NCBI RefSeq assembly: GCF_900102165.1
Contig: NZ_FNBD01000004.1
Coordinates: 186,001-250,000 of the forward strand
DNA: 64,000 nucleotides
Source: Cellulophaga baltica
GTDB lineage: Bacteria > Bacteroidota > Bacteroidia > Flavobacteriales > Flavobacteriaceae
Direction of reading: 5' to 3'
This document shows, in pieces, positions 1 through 8,145 of the stretch. The position numbers and the translations under genes were made by a program. Within the stretch, counting starts at the first letter, position 1; the number at the start of each line of letters is the position of its first letter. Below the pieces are notes generated by a model that saw nothing but the letters and a program-made list of their open reading frames with translations, was not told where the DNA came from and ran no database searches.

Positions 1-2
1 CC

Positions 3-50
3 TTAATTGTAAATGCGGCTATTGAAGCATTTACGGCTTCAGAGATTTAA
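3..50 (+). CDS. C-terminal tail of an upstream gene (partial)
   Basis: The window opens in an open frame of 15 codons closed by TAA at 48-50, directly before the ATG at 52 of the next gene. The spacing (1 nt) suggests an operon whose earlier gene lies outside the window. Only the last residues, ending in Ala-Ser-Glu-Ile, are visible, so the product cannot be named. Confidence 0.4.
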   Translation, partial: LIVNAAIEAFTASEI

Positions 51-51
51 A

Positions 52-1281
52 ATGTATATAAAAAGAACTTACTTGGTACTAATTTTATGTGTAACACTAT
101 TCTGTGTAAATGCACAAGAGGCTGTATATTCTGGTGATGCGGATGCTTCTTTTTTAAATGCGCAGGCAATTGCTTTTGCAGGAAGTAGGTCAGAAGCCAG
201 AGATACCTTGCAGTTTATTCTTTCGAAGTATCCAAATTACACAGATGTGCGTACACTTCTTGCAAAAACATATAGTTGGGATGGTGCTTATGATGAAGCT
301 AGGAAACAATTTAATATTATTACCTCATTAGAAAAACAAAATAAAGAAGTTTGGGTAGCTGCTATAAAGAATGAAATTTATGCTGAGAATTATACTACCG
401 CAGTAGGTTTATCTAATAAAGGTTTGTTATATCTTGTTGATGATGCAACACTAAGTGCATTAAAAGAAGAAGCTATTGCCGCTATCACAGCTTTACAAAT
501 GCCCGTATCTCTTCAAGAATTAGATACACTGCAAGTAGCAGTAATTGAGCCAAAAAACAGCATTGATATTTCCGGGAGTATAGATGTTTTTGATAAGGTG
601 TATGATCCTATGTATTTGACGAGTATAAGTTATACGAGACATACAAAATATGGGAGTATCATTCCTCGTATTAATTATGCCAATAGATTTAATACTAGTG
701 GTGTTCAGTATGAAGTTGATGCGTACCCAAAATTTTCTGAAAAAGTATACATCTATACAAATTATGGTTTTTCTGATGCTAGTATTTTTCCAAAGCACAG
801 AGGAGGGGCAGAGTTGTATGTAAATTTACCTAAGGCCATGGAGGTTTCTTTAGGGGCACGATATCTTAATTTTGTAACGAGTGATGTTTATATCTATACC
901 GCATCTTTTGGTTTGTATAGCGGAAATTATTTTTTCTCTGTTAGGCCTTATGTCACGCCATCAGAAGGCAATACCTTTAGTGTTTCAGGTTCTTTGCTAG
1001 CGCGAAAGTACTTGAAAGATAAATACAATTATATTGGCGGTAATTTTAATTATGGATACACTTCAGACCTCAAACAATTTAGAAGCGGTACCACGCTGTT
1101 AGCAGAAACCTTGTTGTATTTAGAAACACAACAATTAAATCTAGAATACCAGTTTACCATTAAAAACAATCCTAACACCCTTAAAACAATGCTGGGAGTC
1201 ACTAGACAAGAGTTGAGTTTTGATCCAGGCAAATTTTTTATTGCAGGAACTTTAGGTTTTATCTATCAAGTTAAGTTTTAA
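52..1281 (+). CDS. YaiO-family outer membrane beta-barrel protein with TPR-like N-terminus
   Basis: The ATG at 52 is preferred over the in-frame ATG at 13 because it opens directly onto a signal peptide (MYIKRTYL, a hydrophobic run, then VNAQ) and avoids overlapping the upstream gene. The 409-residue product has a helical TPR-like stretch (mature residues about 15-95, with the DxxxLLAKTYSWDGxYDEA pattern typical of this family). It then has a long tail of alternating aromatic strands ending in Phe, the usual terminal residue of an outer membrane barrel. YaiO-type proteins usually accompany exported polysaccharide or glycosyltransferase genes. The upstream partner here is out of view. Role in surface glycan handling is inference. 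Confidence 0.75.
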   Translation: MYIKRTYLVLILCVTLFCVNAQEAVYSGDADASFLNAQAIAFAGSRSEARDTLQFILSKYPNYTDVRTLLAKTYSWDGAYDEARKQFNIITSLEKQNKEVWVAAIKNEIYAENYTTAVGLSNKGLLYLVDDATLSALKEEAIAAITALQMPVSLQELDTLQVAVIEPKNSIDISGSIDVFDKVYDPMYLTSISYTRHTKYGSIIPRINYANRFNTSGVQYEVDAYPKFSEKVYIYTNYGFSDASIFPKHRGGAELYVNLPKAMEVSLGARYLNFVTSDVYIYTASFGLYSGNYFFSVRPYVTPSEGNTFSVSGSLLARKYLKDKYNYIGGNFNYGYTSDLKQFRSGTTLLAETLLYLETQQLNLEYQFTIKNNPNTLKTMLGVTRQELSFDPGKFFIAGTLGFIYQVKF

Positions 1282-1402
1282 ACATATTCACTATTTCTTC
1301 GAATTACGTTGACAACAAATTTCCCTAGTTTCACCACAATAAATTGTAACACTTCTACTATTCTTATACATTTATCATGTAATTAACCCAAATCTTTTAA
1401 TT

Positions 1403-1501
1403 ATGCTTTACGATACCTACGGCGATGAATATTTATCATTCTTACAAGATCTCAATGAGATTTTAAGTTTAAATGAATTAGTAGAATTAGATTTTTTCTA
1501 A
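1403..1501 (+). CDS. Mini-protein A (32 aa), paralogue of the next ORF
   Basis: ATG at 1403 opens a 32-codon frame to TAA at 1499-1501. The product is acidic and helical, with the core YLSFLQDLNEILSLNEL. Forty nucleotides downstream a second mini-ORF encodes a clearly related core, which is the main reason to believe both are translated. No function is known. The 9-mer TGTAACACT lies 49 nt upstream. Confidence 0.5.
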   Translation: MLYDTYGDEYLSFLQDLNEILSLNELVELDFF

Positions 1502-1540
1502 AAAAAAAGAGAGGCAGTAACGTACAAAAAAAACAAACCT

Positions 1541-1642
1541 ATGGCAAACAAGAATCAAGAAAACTCAGCTTATGTAAATTTCATCAACAATTTGAATGAA
1601 ATTTTAGGAAATTATAATATCAACGAATTAAGTCGTTCTTAG
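1541..1642 (+). CDS. Mini-protein B (33 aa), paralogue of the previous ORF
   Basis: ATG at 1541 opens 33 codons to TAG at 1640-1642. The core YVNFINNLNEILGNYNINEL matches mini-protein A at Tyr, Phe, the LNEIL block and the distal NEL. The extra residues between LNEIL and NEL show divergence between copies, not a recent duplication. A strong hairpin terminator follows 21 nt later. The function is unknown. Confidence 0.5.
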   Translation: MANKNQENSAYVNFINNLNEILGNYNINELSRS

Positions 1643-1663
1643 AAAAAGAGAATTGTACATATA

Positions 1664-1692
1664 AAAAAGGCTCGCAATTTGCGAGCCTTTTT
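1664..1692. terminator. Bidirectional hairpin terminator
   Basis: GGCTCGCAA/TTGCGAGCC stem flanked by A and T runs. It serves the mini-ORFs on the plus strand and rpoD on the minus strand. Confidence 0.85.
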
Positions 1693-1697
1693 TTATT

Positions 1698-2561
1698 TTA
1701 ACCTAAATAGGTTTTGAGTATTTTACTTCTAGAATTATGTTTCAGCTTACGAATAGCCTTTTCTCTAATTTGACGCACACGCTCACGTGTTAAATCAAAA
1801 GTCTGACCTATTTCTTCTAAAGTCATAGAGTGTTGGTCTCCAATTCCATAATAAAGCTTCACGACATCTGCCTCACGTTGAGAAAGAGTTTCTAAAGCTC
1901 TATTAATCTCAATATTTAAAGACTGTTGTAATAATTGCTTATCAGGGTTAGGAGATTCTCCAGAACCAATAACATTATACAAGTTAGAATCTTCACCTTC
2001 TTTTAAAGGGGCATCCATAGATACGTGTCTTCCTGTATTTTTAAGTGATTGCTGTACTTCACTTACTGTCATTTCTAGTTCCTTTGCAATTTCTTCTGCA
2101 GAAGGTGGTCTTTCATGAGCTTGCTCTAAATAAGAAAATGCTTTCTTAATTTTATTGATAGATCCAATTTTATTCAGCGGCAAACGTACAATACGCGATT
2201 GTTCTGCTAAGGCTTGTAAAATTGCTTGTCGAATCCACCAAACAGCATACGAGATAAATTTAAAACCTCTTGTTTCATCAAAACGTTTGGCAGCTTTCAC
2301 TAAACCAACATTTCCTTCATTAATTAAATCTGGTAATGTAAGACCTTGATTTTGGTATTGCTTCGCAACAGATACCACAAAACGTAAATTCGCTGTAGTT
2401 AATTTTTCAAGGGCTACCTGATCTCCTTCTCTTATTCGTTGCGCTAAGTCAACCTCCTCATTTGCGGTTATTAAATCTATTTTACTGATATCTTGCAAGT
2501 ATTTATCTAATGATTTAGACTCTCTATTGGTTACCTGCTTAATTATCTTTAGTTGCCTCAT
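1698..2561 (-). CDS. rpoD: Primary RNA polymerase sigma factor (RpoD/SigA type)
   Basis: The 287-residue form starting MRQLKI at 2561 is chosen over the longer frame (to 2615) because this is the standard start and length for Bacteroidota housekeeping sigma factors. It lacks region 1.1. Region 1.2 is at about residues 10-45. Region 2 carries [18 protein letters not shown] and the aromatic promoter-melting segment [10 protein letters not shown]. Region 3 follows, and region 4 ends in the helix-turn-helix TLEEIGQTF...TRERVRQIR. This factor recognises the TAnnTTTG promoters noted elsewhere in this window. Confidence 0.95.
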   Translation of the reverse strand: MRQLKIIKQVTNRESKSLDKYLQDISKIDLITANEEVDLAQRIREGDQVALEKLTTANLRFVVSVAKQYQNQGLTLPDLINEGNVGLVKAAKRFDETRGFKFISYAVWWIRQAILQALAEQSRIVRLPLNKIGSINKIKKAFSYLEQAHERPPSAEEIAKELEMTVSEVQQSLKNTGRHVSMDAPLKEGEDSNLYNVIGSGESPNPDKQLLQQSLNIEINRALETLSQREADVVKLYYGIGDQHSMTLEEIGQTFDLTRERVRQIREKAIRKLKHNSRSKILKTYLG

Positions 2562-2692
2562 ATATTTATCTATTGTTCGAACTGACATTATACACTTTTT
2601 TTTTGACTTTTCCAAATATTGGCGTAAATAAAAAAAAATAATTGAAATAAGTTTATGAGATATGAAAGCTTGTCTTCATTGTTTTTGCTCCC

Positions 2693-2700
2693 TATATTTG
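2693..2700 (+). promoter_or_regulatory. -7 promoter box TATATTTG for the DUF6155 gene
   Basis: TATATTTG lies 6 nt before the ATG at 2707, with a TTG at 2670-2672 (20-nt spacer). Transcription would begin at or very near the start codon, giving an almost leaderless message. It also rules out the in-frame ATG at 2662. Confidence 0.55.
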
Positions 2701-2706
2701 TGGGGT

Positions 2707-3219
2707 ATGAGTAAAACAGCCCTAAAGAAATTTGTCTCAGAAGCACCTAAAAAAGAATTAGAAGCGCAGCTTGTAGATTTGTATGAAAGGTTCCCAGTCG
2801 TTAAAGAATATTATGATTTTACTTTCAATCCAAAAGAAGATAAACTTATTCAGGCTGCTAAAATTAAAATTTCAAATGAATATTTTCCTGTTCGCCGTAA
2901 GCGGGCACGTGCCAGAAGATCTATCGCTCAGAAATTTATAAAACACTATTTAAAGCTAGGTGTAGAAGCTCACCTCTTAGCAGATCTTATGCTTTATAAT
3001 TTAGAAATTGCACAATCGTTCTCATCGGAAAAGAATGTGGCAGATACGTTTTATAAAAGTATGCTGAACTCTTTTGATCAAGCAGTAGTGTATATATCAC
3101 AAGAAAATTTATTACAAGATTTTAATAAAAGAATAGCAACTATATATAATACTGTAGAAGAACAGCATTGGCCTAATCTAGAAGAATTTTCTAGAGTTTT
3201 AGATAAAATTGATACATAA
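2707..3219 (+). CDS. DUF6155 family protein
   Basis: A 170-residue soluble protein starting MSKTALKKFV. The pattern (VDLYERFPVVKEYYDFxFNPKEDKL, then EYFPV, then RARRSIAQKFIKHY, then ADLMLYNLEIAQ) matches what I know of DUF6155, a family of unknown function in Bacteroidota. It is helical and basic in the middle, with no signal peptide. It is divergent from rpoD and stands alone. The start at 2707 is set by the promoter box just upstream. Confidence 0.75.
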   Translation: MSKTALKKFVSEAPKKELEAQLVDLYERFPVVKEYYDFTFNPKEDKLIQAAKIKISNEYFPVRRKRARARRSIAQKFIKHYLKLGVEAHLLADLMLYNLEIAQSFSSEKNVADTFYKSMLNSFDQAVVYISQENLLQDFNKRIATIYNTVEEQHWPNLEEFSRVLDKIDT

Positions 3220-3265
3220 ATAATTTATTTAAGAACTAATATTTTATTTAAGCACAAAAATCTGC

Positions 3266-3273
3266 TAGTTTTG
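3266..3273 (+). promoter_or_regulatory. Possible -7 box TAGTTTTG for the helicase-glycosyltransferase operon
   Basis: Matches TAnnTTTG, 66 nt before the TTG start at 3340. No clear -33 TTG is seen at the right spacing. Confidence 0.4.
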
Positions 3274-3339
3274 TAAAATTGGCATTTTCGTACATGAGTT
3301 ACAGAAATATCAACTAAAAATTTAAAGATAGGGCAACAT

Positions 3340-4851
3340 TTGAAGTTAGAAAAGCAGACCACGGAGAAGACACTTTACGATTATCAGTTAGAAGATTTGA
3401 ATACTATTTTTACGTTTTTAAATGAATCTGATGATAATGTTAACCTCTTATATCAATTACCGACAGGTGGAGGAAAAACAGTGGTTTTTTCAGAAATAGC
3501 GCGCCGTTTTATTAACGAGCGGAAGAAAAAAGTAATTGTACTTACGCACCGTATAGAATTGGGGGCTCAAACCTCAAGAATGCTTAAAACATTTGGGGTA
3601 AAAAATAAAGTAATTAATAGTAGTGTCAAGGAACTTGTAGATCAAGATGAATACATGTGTTTTGTGGCGATGGTAGAGACCTTAAACAATAGGCTACAAG
3701 AAGAAAAAGTAGAACTTAATGATATTGGTCTTGTTATTATAGATGAGGCGCATTATAACTCGTTCCGTAAGCTTTTTAAATATTTCGAAAATTCTATTAT
3801 TTTAGGGGTTACGGCAACACCTCTAAGTTCTAATATTAAGCTTCCGATGAAGGATAACTATAAGAAGCTTATCATTGGGGAGTCTATACAATCATTGATT
3901 GATAAGAACTTTCTAGCCAAAGCAGAGGTATATCATAAAGATGTAAGTTTAAAGACCTTGAAACTTGGTGTTGGTGGAGATTATACCGTGAAATCTTCCG
4001 ACGAGCTCTATGGAAATTTCAGCATGGTGTCTAAGTTAATATCAACCTATGAAGAAATTGGGAAGGGTAAAAAAACATTAATTTTTAATAACGGAATTAA
4101 TACGTCTCGATATGTTTATGAGTCTTTTAAAAAGGCAGGTTATAACATTCGCCATTTAGACAATAAGAATACTGCTTCTGAGCGGAAGGATATTTTAAAA
4201 TGGTTTTCTGAGACTCCAGATGCTATTTTATCTTCGGTTAGTATTTTAACTACTGGTTTTGATGAGCCTACAGTAGAAACTATCATCTTAAATAGAGCTA
4301 CAAAATCACTCACCCTATACTTTCAAATGATAGGTAGAGGTTCTCGTATCTTACCGAACAAAGATACGTTTACGGTGATCGATATGGGAAATAACGTGGC
4401 CCGATTTGGAATGTGGGATGCGCCTATAGATTGGAAAGAAATTTTTCATTTTCCAGATTTCTACTTAGAGAATATTAGAAATGATGAGGAAATAGAGCGC
4501 GACTTTGTATATGAAATGCCTGATGATTTACGGGCTCAATTTTCAAAATCGTCAAACTTAAGTTTTGATGTAAAAGCAGAATATAAAAAGGTTTTTGCTG
4601 AAGGGAAAAAATCTAAATTGGTTTTAGAGCGCAGTATAGATCAACATGCTAGAATTTGTATAGAGAATAGTGAAGATGTTTTTGATGCTCGTATTTTAGC
4701 CAAACAACTAAAAGATGATATTGAGTATAGAGTTCGTTTGTATTCCTACTGTATCATGAATAATACAAAAAACTATAAGGAATGGCTTGCAGAAGACTAT
4801 GAGCGTAAATTGCGTTTAAAAATCTCACAAAAATTTTCCGAGAAGTTATAG
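3340..4851 (+). CDS. DEAD/DEAH-box (ResIII-like) superfamily 2 helicase, copy 1
   Basis: 503 residues with both RecA-like lobes: Walker A PTGGGKT (about residues 41-47), motif II DEAH (IDEAHYNSF, about 137), motif III TAT, and motif VI QMIGRGSRIL near 330. A C-terminal segment conserved with the second copy at 23386 (LERSIDQHARICIENSEDV) is not a domain I recognise. No nuclease or methylase partner lies nearby, so a restriction role is not supported. The start is TTG: no ATG is in frame before the conserved LYDYQLEDL segment. It is transcribed with the glycosyltransferase 9 nt downstream. Confidence 0.85.
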   Translation: MKLEKQTTEKTLYDYQLEDLNTIFTFLNESDDNVNLLYQLPTGGGKTVVFSEIARRFINERKKKVIVLTHRIELGAQTSRMLKTFGVKNKVINSSVKELVDQDEYMCFVAMVETLNNRLQEEKVELNDIGLVIIDEAHYNSFRKLFKYFENSIILGVTATPLSSNIKLPMKDNYKKLIIGESIQSLIDKNFLAKAEVYHKDVSLKTLKLGVGGDYTVKSSDELYGNFSMVSKLISTYEEIGKGKKTLIFNNGINTSRYVYESFKKAGYNIRHLDNKNTASERKDILKWFSETPDAILSSVSILTTGFDEPTVETIILNRATKSLTLYFQMIGRGSRILPNKDTFTVIDMGNNVARFGMWDAPIDWKEIFHFPDFYLENIRNDEEIERDFVYEMPDDLRAQFSKSSNLSFDVKAEYKKVFAEGKKSKLVLERSIDQHARICIENSEDVFDARILAKQLKDDIEYRVRLYSYCIMNNTKNYKEWLAEDYERKLRLKISQKFSEKL

Positions 4852-4860
4852 TAAAATCAA

Positions 4861-6090
4861 ATGCAAAAAGTATTATTTATAGGTGTAAATTGGCCAGAGC
4901 TTACGACTGCTGCTGGAACACGTATGATGCAATTACTTCAAGTTTTTCTGAAAAGAAATGACCAGGTAACTTTTGCAAGTACTGCTTCAGAATCCGACTT
5001 TAGTATTGATTTAAACGCACTGCAGATTACCAAAGCTCCAATTAAACTGAATAGTACCTCTTTTGATGTGTTTGTATCAGATTTACAACCAGATATTGTC
5101 ATCTTCGATCGCTTTATAATAGAAGAGCAATTTGGTTGGAGAGTAGTTGCACATGCGCCTAATGCGCTCCGTGTTTTGGATACGGAAGATATTCATAGCT
5201 TGCGCAATATCCGTGAAGAATTATTTAAAAAACAAGTTTCGTTTTCTTCTAAATTATGGTTGCAAACCGATATGGCTAAACGGGAAATAGCCAGTATATA
5301 TCGCTGTGATATCAGTTTAATTATTTCCACCTTTGAAATGGAGCTCTTGCAGAAAAGAGCTAAAATAGATTCGGCACTCTTACTACATGTACCGTTTATG
5401 GTAGAGGCACTTTCTGAGGAGCAAGCATCGTCCTACCCAGATTTTTCAGCACGGAAAGATTTCATTTGTATTGGTAACGGTAAACATGCTCCTAATGTAG
5501 ATGCTGTTTTGTGGTTGAAAACTAAAATTTGGCCGCTAATTAAAAAACAACTACCAGAAGCCAATTTGCATATTTATGGTTCTTATTTAGCGCAACAGGT
5601 GGTACAAATGCATAAACCAAAAGAGGGTTTTTATGTTAACGGTTTTACTGAAAATTTGGAAGACACATTTGTGCATGCTAGATTAAATCTTGCTCCCTTG
5701 CGTTTCGGAGCAGGGATAAAAGGGAAGCTATTAGATAGCATGCGTTTTGGTACGCCAAGTATCACTACGCCAATAGGAGTAGAGGGTATGGCAGATGGGT
5801 TGCCATGGAATGGAGCAATCGCTATAGATGAGGTAGATTTTGCAGCAAAGGCTATCGCATTGTATACGAATGAGGCCAAATGGATAGAAGCCCAAGAGAA
5901 TGGATTTAAAATTTTACAAACCAATTATGATGCTGTCCGTTTAGAACATCAATTTATAACAGCCTTAGAAAAAATCCAGAAAAACCTAATACGCCACCGG
6001 CAAGAAAACATTGTGGGCAATTTGTTGCTGCATCAAACAATGCAGAGTACCAAATATATGGCTAAGTGGATTGAAGCTAAAAATGCCTAA
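4861..6090 (+). CDS. Glycosyltransferase, GT4-like (GT-B fold)
   Basis: 409 residues. The N-terminal lobe begins MQKVLFIGVNWPE and includes TTAAGTRMMQLLQ, the usual acceptor-side loop. The C-terminal lobe has FICIGNGKHAPNVDAVLWL and the nucleotide-sugar motif region RFGAGIKGKLLDSMRFGTP near residues 280-300, typical of group 1 glycosyltransferases. It has no membrane segment. The donor and acceptor cannot be read from the sequence. It lies 9 nt behind the helicase gene in the same direction, so the two are probably one transcript although their roles look unrelated. Confidence 0.8.
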   Translation: MQKVLFIGVNWPELTTAAGTRMMQLLQVFLKRNDQVTFASTASESDFSIDLNALQITKAPIKLNSTSFDVFVSDLQPDIVIFDRFIIEEQFGWRVVAHAPNALRVLDTEDIHSLRNIREELFKKQVSFSSKLWLQTDMAKREIASIYRCDISLIISTFEMELLQKRAKIDSALLLHVPFMVEALSEEQASSYPDFSARKDFICIGNGKHAPNVDAVLWLKTKIWPLIKKQLPEANLHIYGSYLAQQVVQMHKPKEGFYVNGFTENLEDTFVHARLNLAPLRFGAGIKGKLLDSMRFGTPSITTPIGVEGMADGLPWNGAIAIDEVDFAAKAIALYTNEAKWIEAQENGFKILQTNYDAVRLEHQFITALEKIQKNLIRHRQENIVGNLLLHQTMQSTKYMAKWIEAKNA

Positions 6091-6184
6091 GTATTAGAAT
6101 TAACTTTTTTTGCGGTCTTAAATTATACCTGCTATCTCTTTACATACCATTTGTATTTAAGCAAACTATCCATATATTTTCTCT

Positions 6185-6192
6185 TATCTTTG
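6185..6192 (+). promoter_or_regulatory. -7 promoter box TATCTTTG of menB
   Basis: Exact match to TAnnTTTG, 23 nt before the menB ATG. No well-spaced -33 TTG is seen. Confidence 0.6.
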
Positions 6193-6215
6193 AAGTATTA
6201 AAGTGAAATTGAAAA

Positions 6216-7058
6216 ATGGAAAAAATCAACTGGAAAACGGTAAAGGAATTTGAAGATATTACCTATAAAAAGTGTGATGGAGTTGCGCGTATAGCATTTA
6301 ATAGGCCTAATGTGCGTAATGCTTTCAGACCTAAAACGACAAGTGAATTATACCAAGCATTTTACGATGCGCAAGAAGATACCTCAATAGGGGTTGTTTT
6401 GCTTACCGCAGAAGGGCCATCTACAAAAGACGGCGTGTATTCTTTCTGTAGTGGTGGGGATCAAAAAGCTAGGGGCCATCAGGGTTATGTAGGTGAAGAT
6501 GGTATGCACCGTTTAAATATATTAGAAGTACAACGATTAATTCGTTTTATGCCAAAAGCAGTGATTGCTGTTGTTCCGGGTTGGGCCGTAGGTGGTGGTC
6601 ATTCATTACATGTAGTGTGTGATTTAACCTTGGCAAGTAAAGAATATGCTATATTCAAGCAAACAGATGCAGATGTTACTAGTTTTGATGGTGGCTATGG
6701 TTCTGCTTACTTGGCAAAAATGGTAGGTCAGAAAAAAGCACGTGAAATTTTCTTTTTAGGAAGAAACTATTCGGCACAGGAGGCTTACGACATGGGAATG
6801 GTAAATGCTGTTATCCCTCATGATGAGCTAGAAGATACTGCGTACCAGTGGGCACAAGAGATTTTAGAAAAATCACCAACCTCTATTAAGATGCTTAAAT
6901 TTGCTATGAATTTAACAGATGATGGTATGGTTGGGCAGCAAGTATTTGCAGGAGAAGCTACACGTTTAGCCTATATGACAGAAGAAGCTAAAGAAGGTAG
7001 AAATGCCTTTTTGGAAAAGCGTAAACCAGATTTTGGTAAAAACAAATGGATTCCTTAA
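6216..7058 (+). CDS. menB: 1,4-dihydroxy-2-naphthoyl-CoA synthase
   Basis: 280 residues of the crotonase fold, the normal MenB length. Diagnostic segments are FCSGGDQKARG (about residues 82-92, the oxyanion-hole region), PGWAVGGGHSLHVVCDLTLAS (about 121-141), TDADVTSFDGGYGSAYLAK with the MenB-specific Asp/Tyr region, and the C-terminal LEKRKPDF. The enzyme closes the naphthoate ring of o-succinylbenzoyl-CoA in menaquinone synthesis, in the cytoplasm. Other men genes are not in the window. It has its own promoter. Confidence 0.95.
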   Translation: MEKINWKTVKEFEDITYKKCDGVARIAFNRPNVRNAFRPKTTSELYQAFYDAQEDTSIGVVLLTAEGPSTKDGVYSFCSGGDQKARGHQGYVGEDGMHRLNILEVQRLIRFMPKAVIAVVPGWAVGGGHSLHVVCDLTLASKEYAIFKQTDADVTSFDGGYGSAYLAKMVGQKKAREIFFLGRNYSAQEAYDMGMVNAVIPHDELEDTAYQWAQEILEKSPTSIKMLKFAMNLTDDGMVGQQVFAGEATRLAYMTEEAKEGRNAFLEKRKPDFGKNKWIP

Positions 7059-7136
7059 GGAGAGGAAAACAATAGTTTAAAATTTCTTTTATTTTCAGAA
7101 ATTAAAAAAGACCTATTCAGTGAAGAAAAGGCCTTT

Positions 7137-7234
7137 TACGAGAACACTATATGAAAATGAAAAATTTTATTCTGTTTTTGTAACACTGCTAAAGTATAGC
7201 AGTTCTACATCTTTTTAAAACTATTGTTGTGAAC
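7137..7234. repeat. Imperfect direct repeat, copy 1 (about 98 bp)
   Basis: Begins TACGAGAACACTATATGAAA right after the weak hairpin following menB and ends AACTATTGTTGTGAAC. The same two ends, 83 nt apart, recur at 7988-8086 with a diverged middle. The two copies bracket the degenerate DEAD-box gene. Confidence 0.7.
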
Positions 7235-7316
7235 CTATCATTTTATGTGGTGTAGGTTTTAAAAGATGTTATTTAGCTTAAGAAGATTAAAAAATATATT
7301 TCGAATACAACAAACT

Positions 7317-7931
7317 ATGTCGTTCAAAAAGTTACAGCCAGAATTAAAAGAGGTCTTAGAAAATCAAGGAATTACCCAGTATACCGATTTTCAAAAAGCG
7401 GTACTTTCTAAAATAAAAGGAGGAGCAAGTGTTTTTGGAATTGCTCCAGAAGGTGCGGGAAAAACAACAGCTATTGTTATTGCAGTACTTCAAAAATTAG
7501 AGTGCAAAGCTTTTGAAGATGCTCCTAGAGCCTTAATCTTTGTAAAAGATAAAAAATCGGCCTTAGAATTAGCGGCAGAGTTTGAAATATACACTAGAAG
7601 AATGGATATTCGGGTGTACTGTGCTTACGATGAACAAAGCATAGAGGACCAGCGTGCAGATATATATGACGGGGTAGATGTGGTAATAGCGACACCAAAA
7701 CGTTTAAATAAAATATTTTACCTCAACGGTATTAATCTTGGGGCTCTAAAAATGTTCATGGTAGAAGATGCTGAATTTTTAATTAAAGCAAGTTCTTATT
7801 CAGATTTAATTAGAACACCAGAGAGTTTAGAAAAATGTCAATACATTGTTTTTGGAACTGAGTTTGATGAGCGAATGACTAGAATGCAAGATGCATTTAT
7901 GGCAAATGCACATATTGTTCAAACGAAGTAA
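7317..7931 (+). CDS. Degenerate single-lobe DEAD-box protein
   Basis: 204 residues from ATG 7317 (MSFKKLQPEL). The in-frame ATG at 7266 would add a basic stretch not seen in DEAD-box proteins. Only the first RecA lobe is present: Q-motif region YTDFQKAVL, Walker A PEGAGKTT, motif Ib ATPKRLN. Motif II reads EDAE instead of DEAD, and the SAT motif is missing (FGTEF). The second lobe with motifs IV-VI is absent, yet the frame is intact and ends cleanly before a terminator. It may bind RNA or nucleotide without unwinding. That is inference. Confidence 0.75.
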   Translation: MSFKKLQPELKEVLENQGITQYTDFQKAVLSKIKGGASVFGIAPEGAGKTTAIVIAVLQKLECKAFEDAPRALIFVKDKKSALELAAEFEIYTRRMDIRVYCAYDEQSIEDQRADIYDGVDVVIATPKRLNKIFYLNGINLGALKMFMVEDAEFLIKASSYSDLIRTPESLEKCQYIVFGTEFDERMTRMQDAFMANAHIVQTK

Positions 7932-7952
7932 AATTTACTAGTAGTATATATT

Positions 7953-7988
7953 AAAAAAGAGCTTTAACCATTGGTTAAAGCTCTTTTT
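7953..7988 (+). terminator. Hairpin terminator after the DEAD-box protein
   Basis: Perfect AAAGAGCTTTAACCA/TGGTTAAAGCTCTTT stem ending in a T run. Repeat copy 2 begins in its T tail. Confidence 0.9.
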
Positions 7989-8086
7989 ACGAGAACACTA
8001 TATGAAAATGAAAAACTAATCTAATTTCTTTATTACATAGTAAATATACACTTCAAATTAGGGTTCTTGTAACTATTGTTGTCAAC
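7988..8086. repeat. Imperfect direct repeat, copy 2 (about 99 bp)
   Basis: Same ends as copy 1 (TACGAGAACACTATATGAAA and AACTATTGTTGTCAAC) in the same orientation, with an unrelated middle. Confidence 0.7.
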
Positions 8087-8145
8087 TTAGGGATAATTGT
8101 GGTATAGCGCTTGAAAATTGTTTTTAACCACATAGAACGCTGTTC

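Noticed and set aside
520-798. Minus-strand ORF inside the YaiO-like gene
   Set aside because: It is a reading-frame shadow without start context or family features; the same holds for other antisense frames, for example inside lpxD, recQ, egtD and the SDR gene.
1308-1318. GTTGACAACAA as a third, inverted copy of the 98-bp repeat end
   Set aside because: Only 11 bp match and the flanks do not align; likely chance.
2561-2615. Longer start of rpoD
   Set aside because: Adds 18 residues not found in Bacteroidota SigA; the MRQLKI start gives the standard 287 residues.
3340-4851. Type I or III restriction system
   Set aside because: The helicase resembles ResIII, but no methyltransferase, specificity or nuclease gene lies nearby; the paralogue at 23386 is likewise alone.
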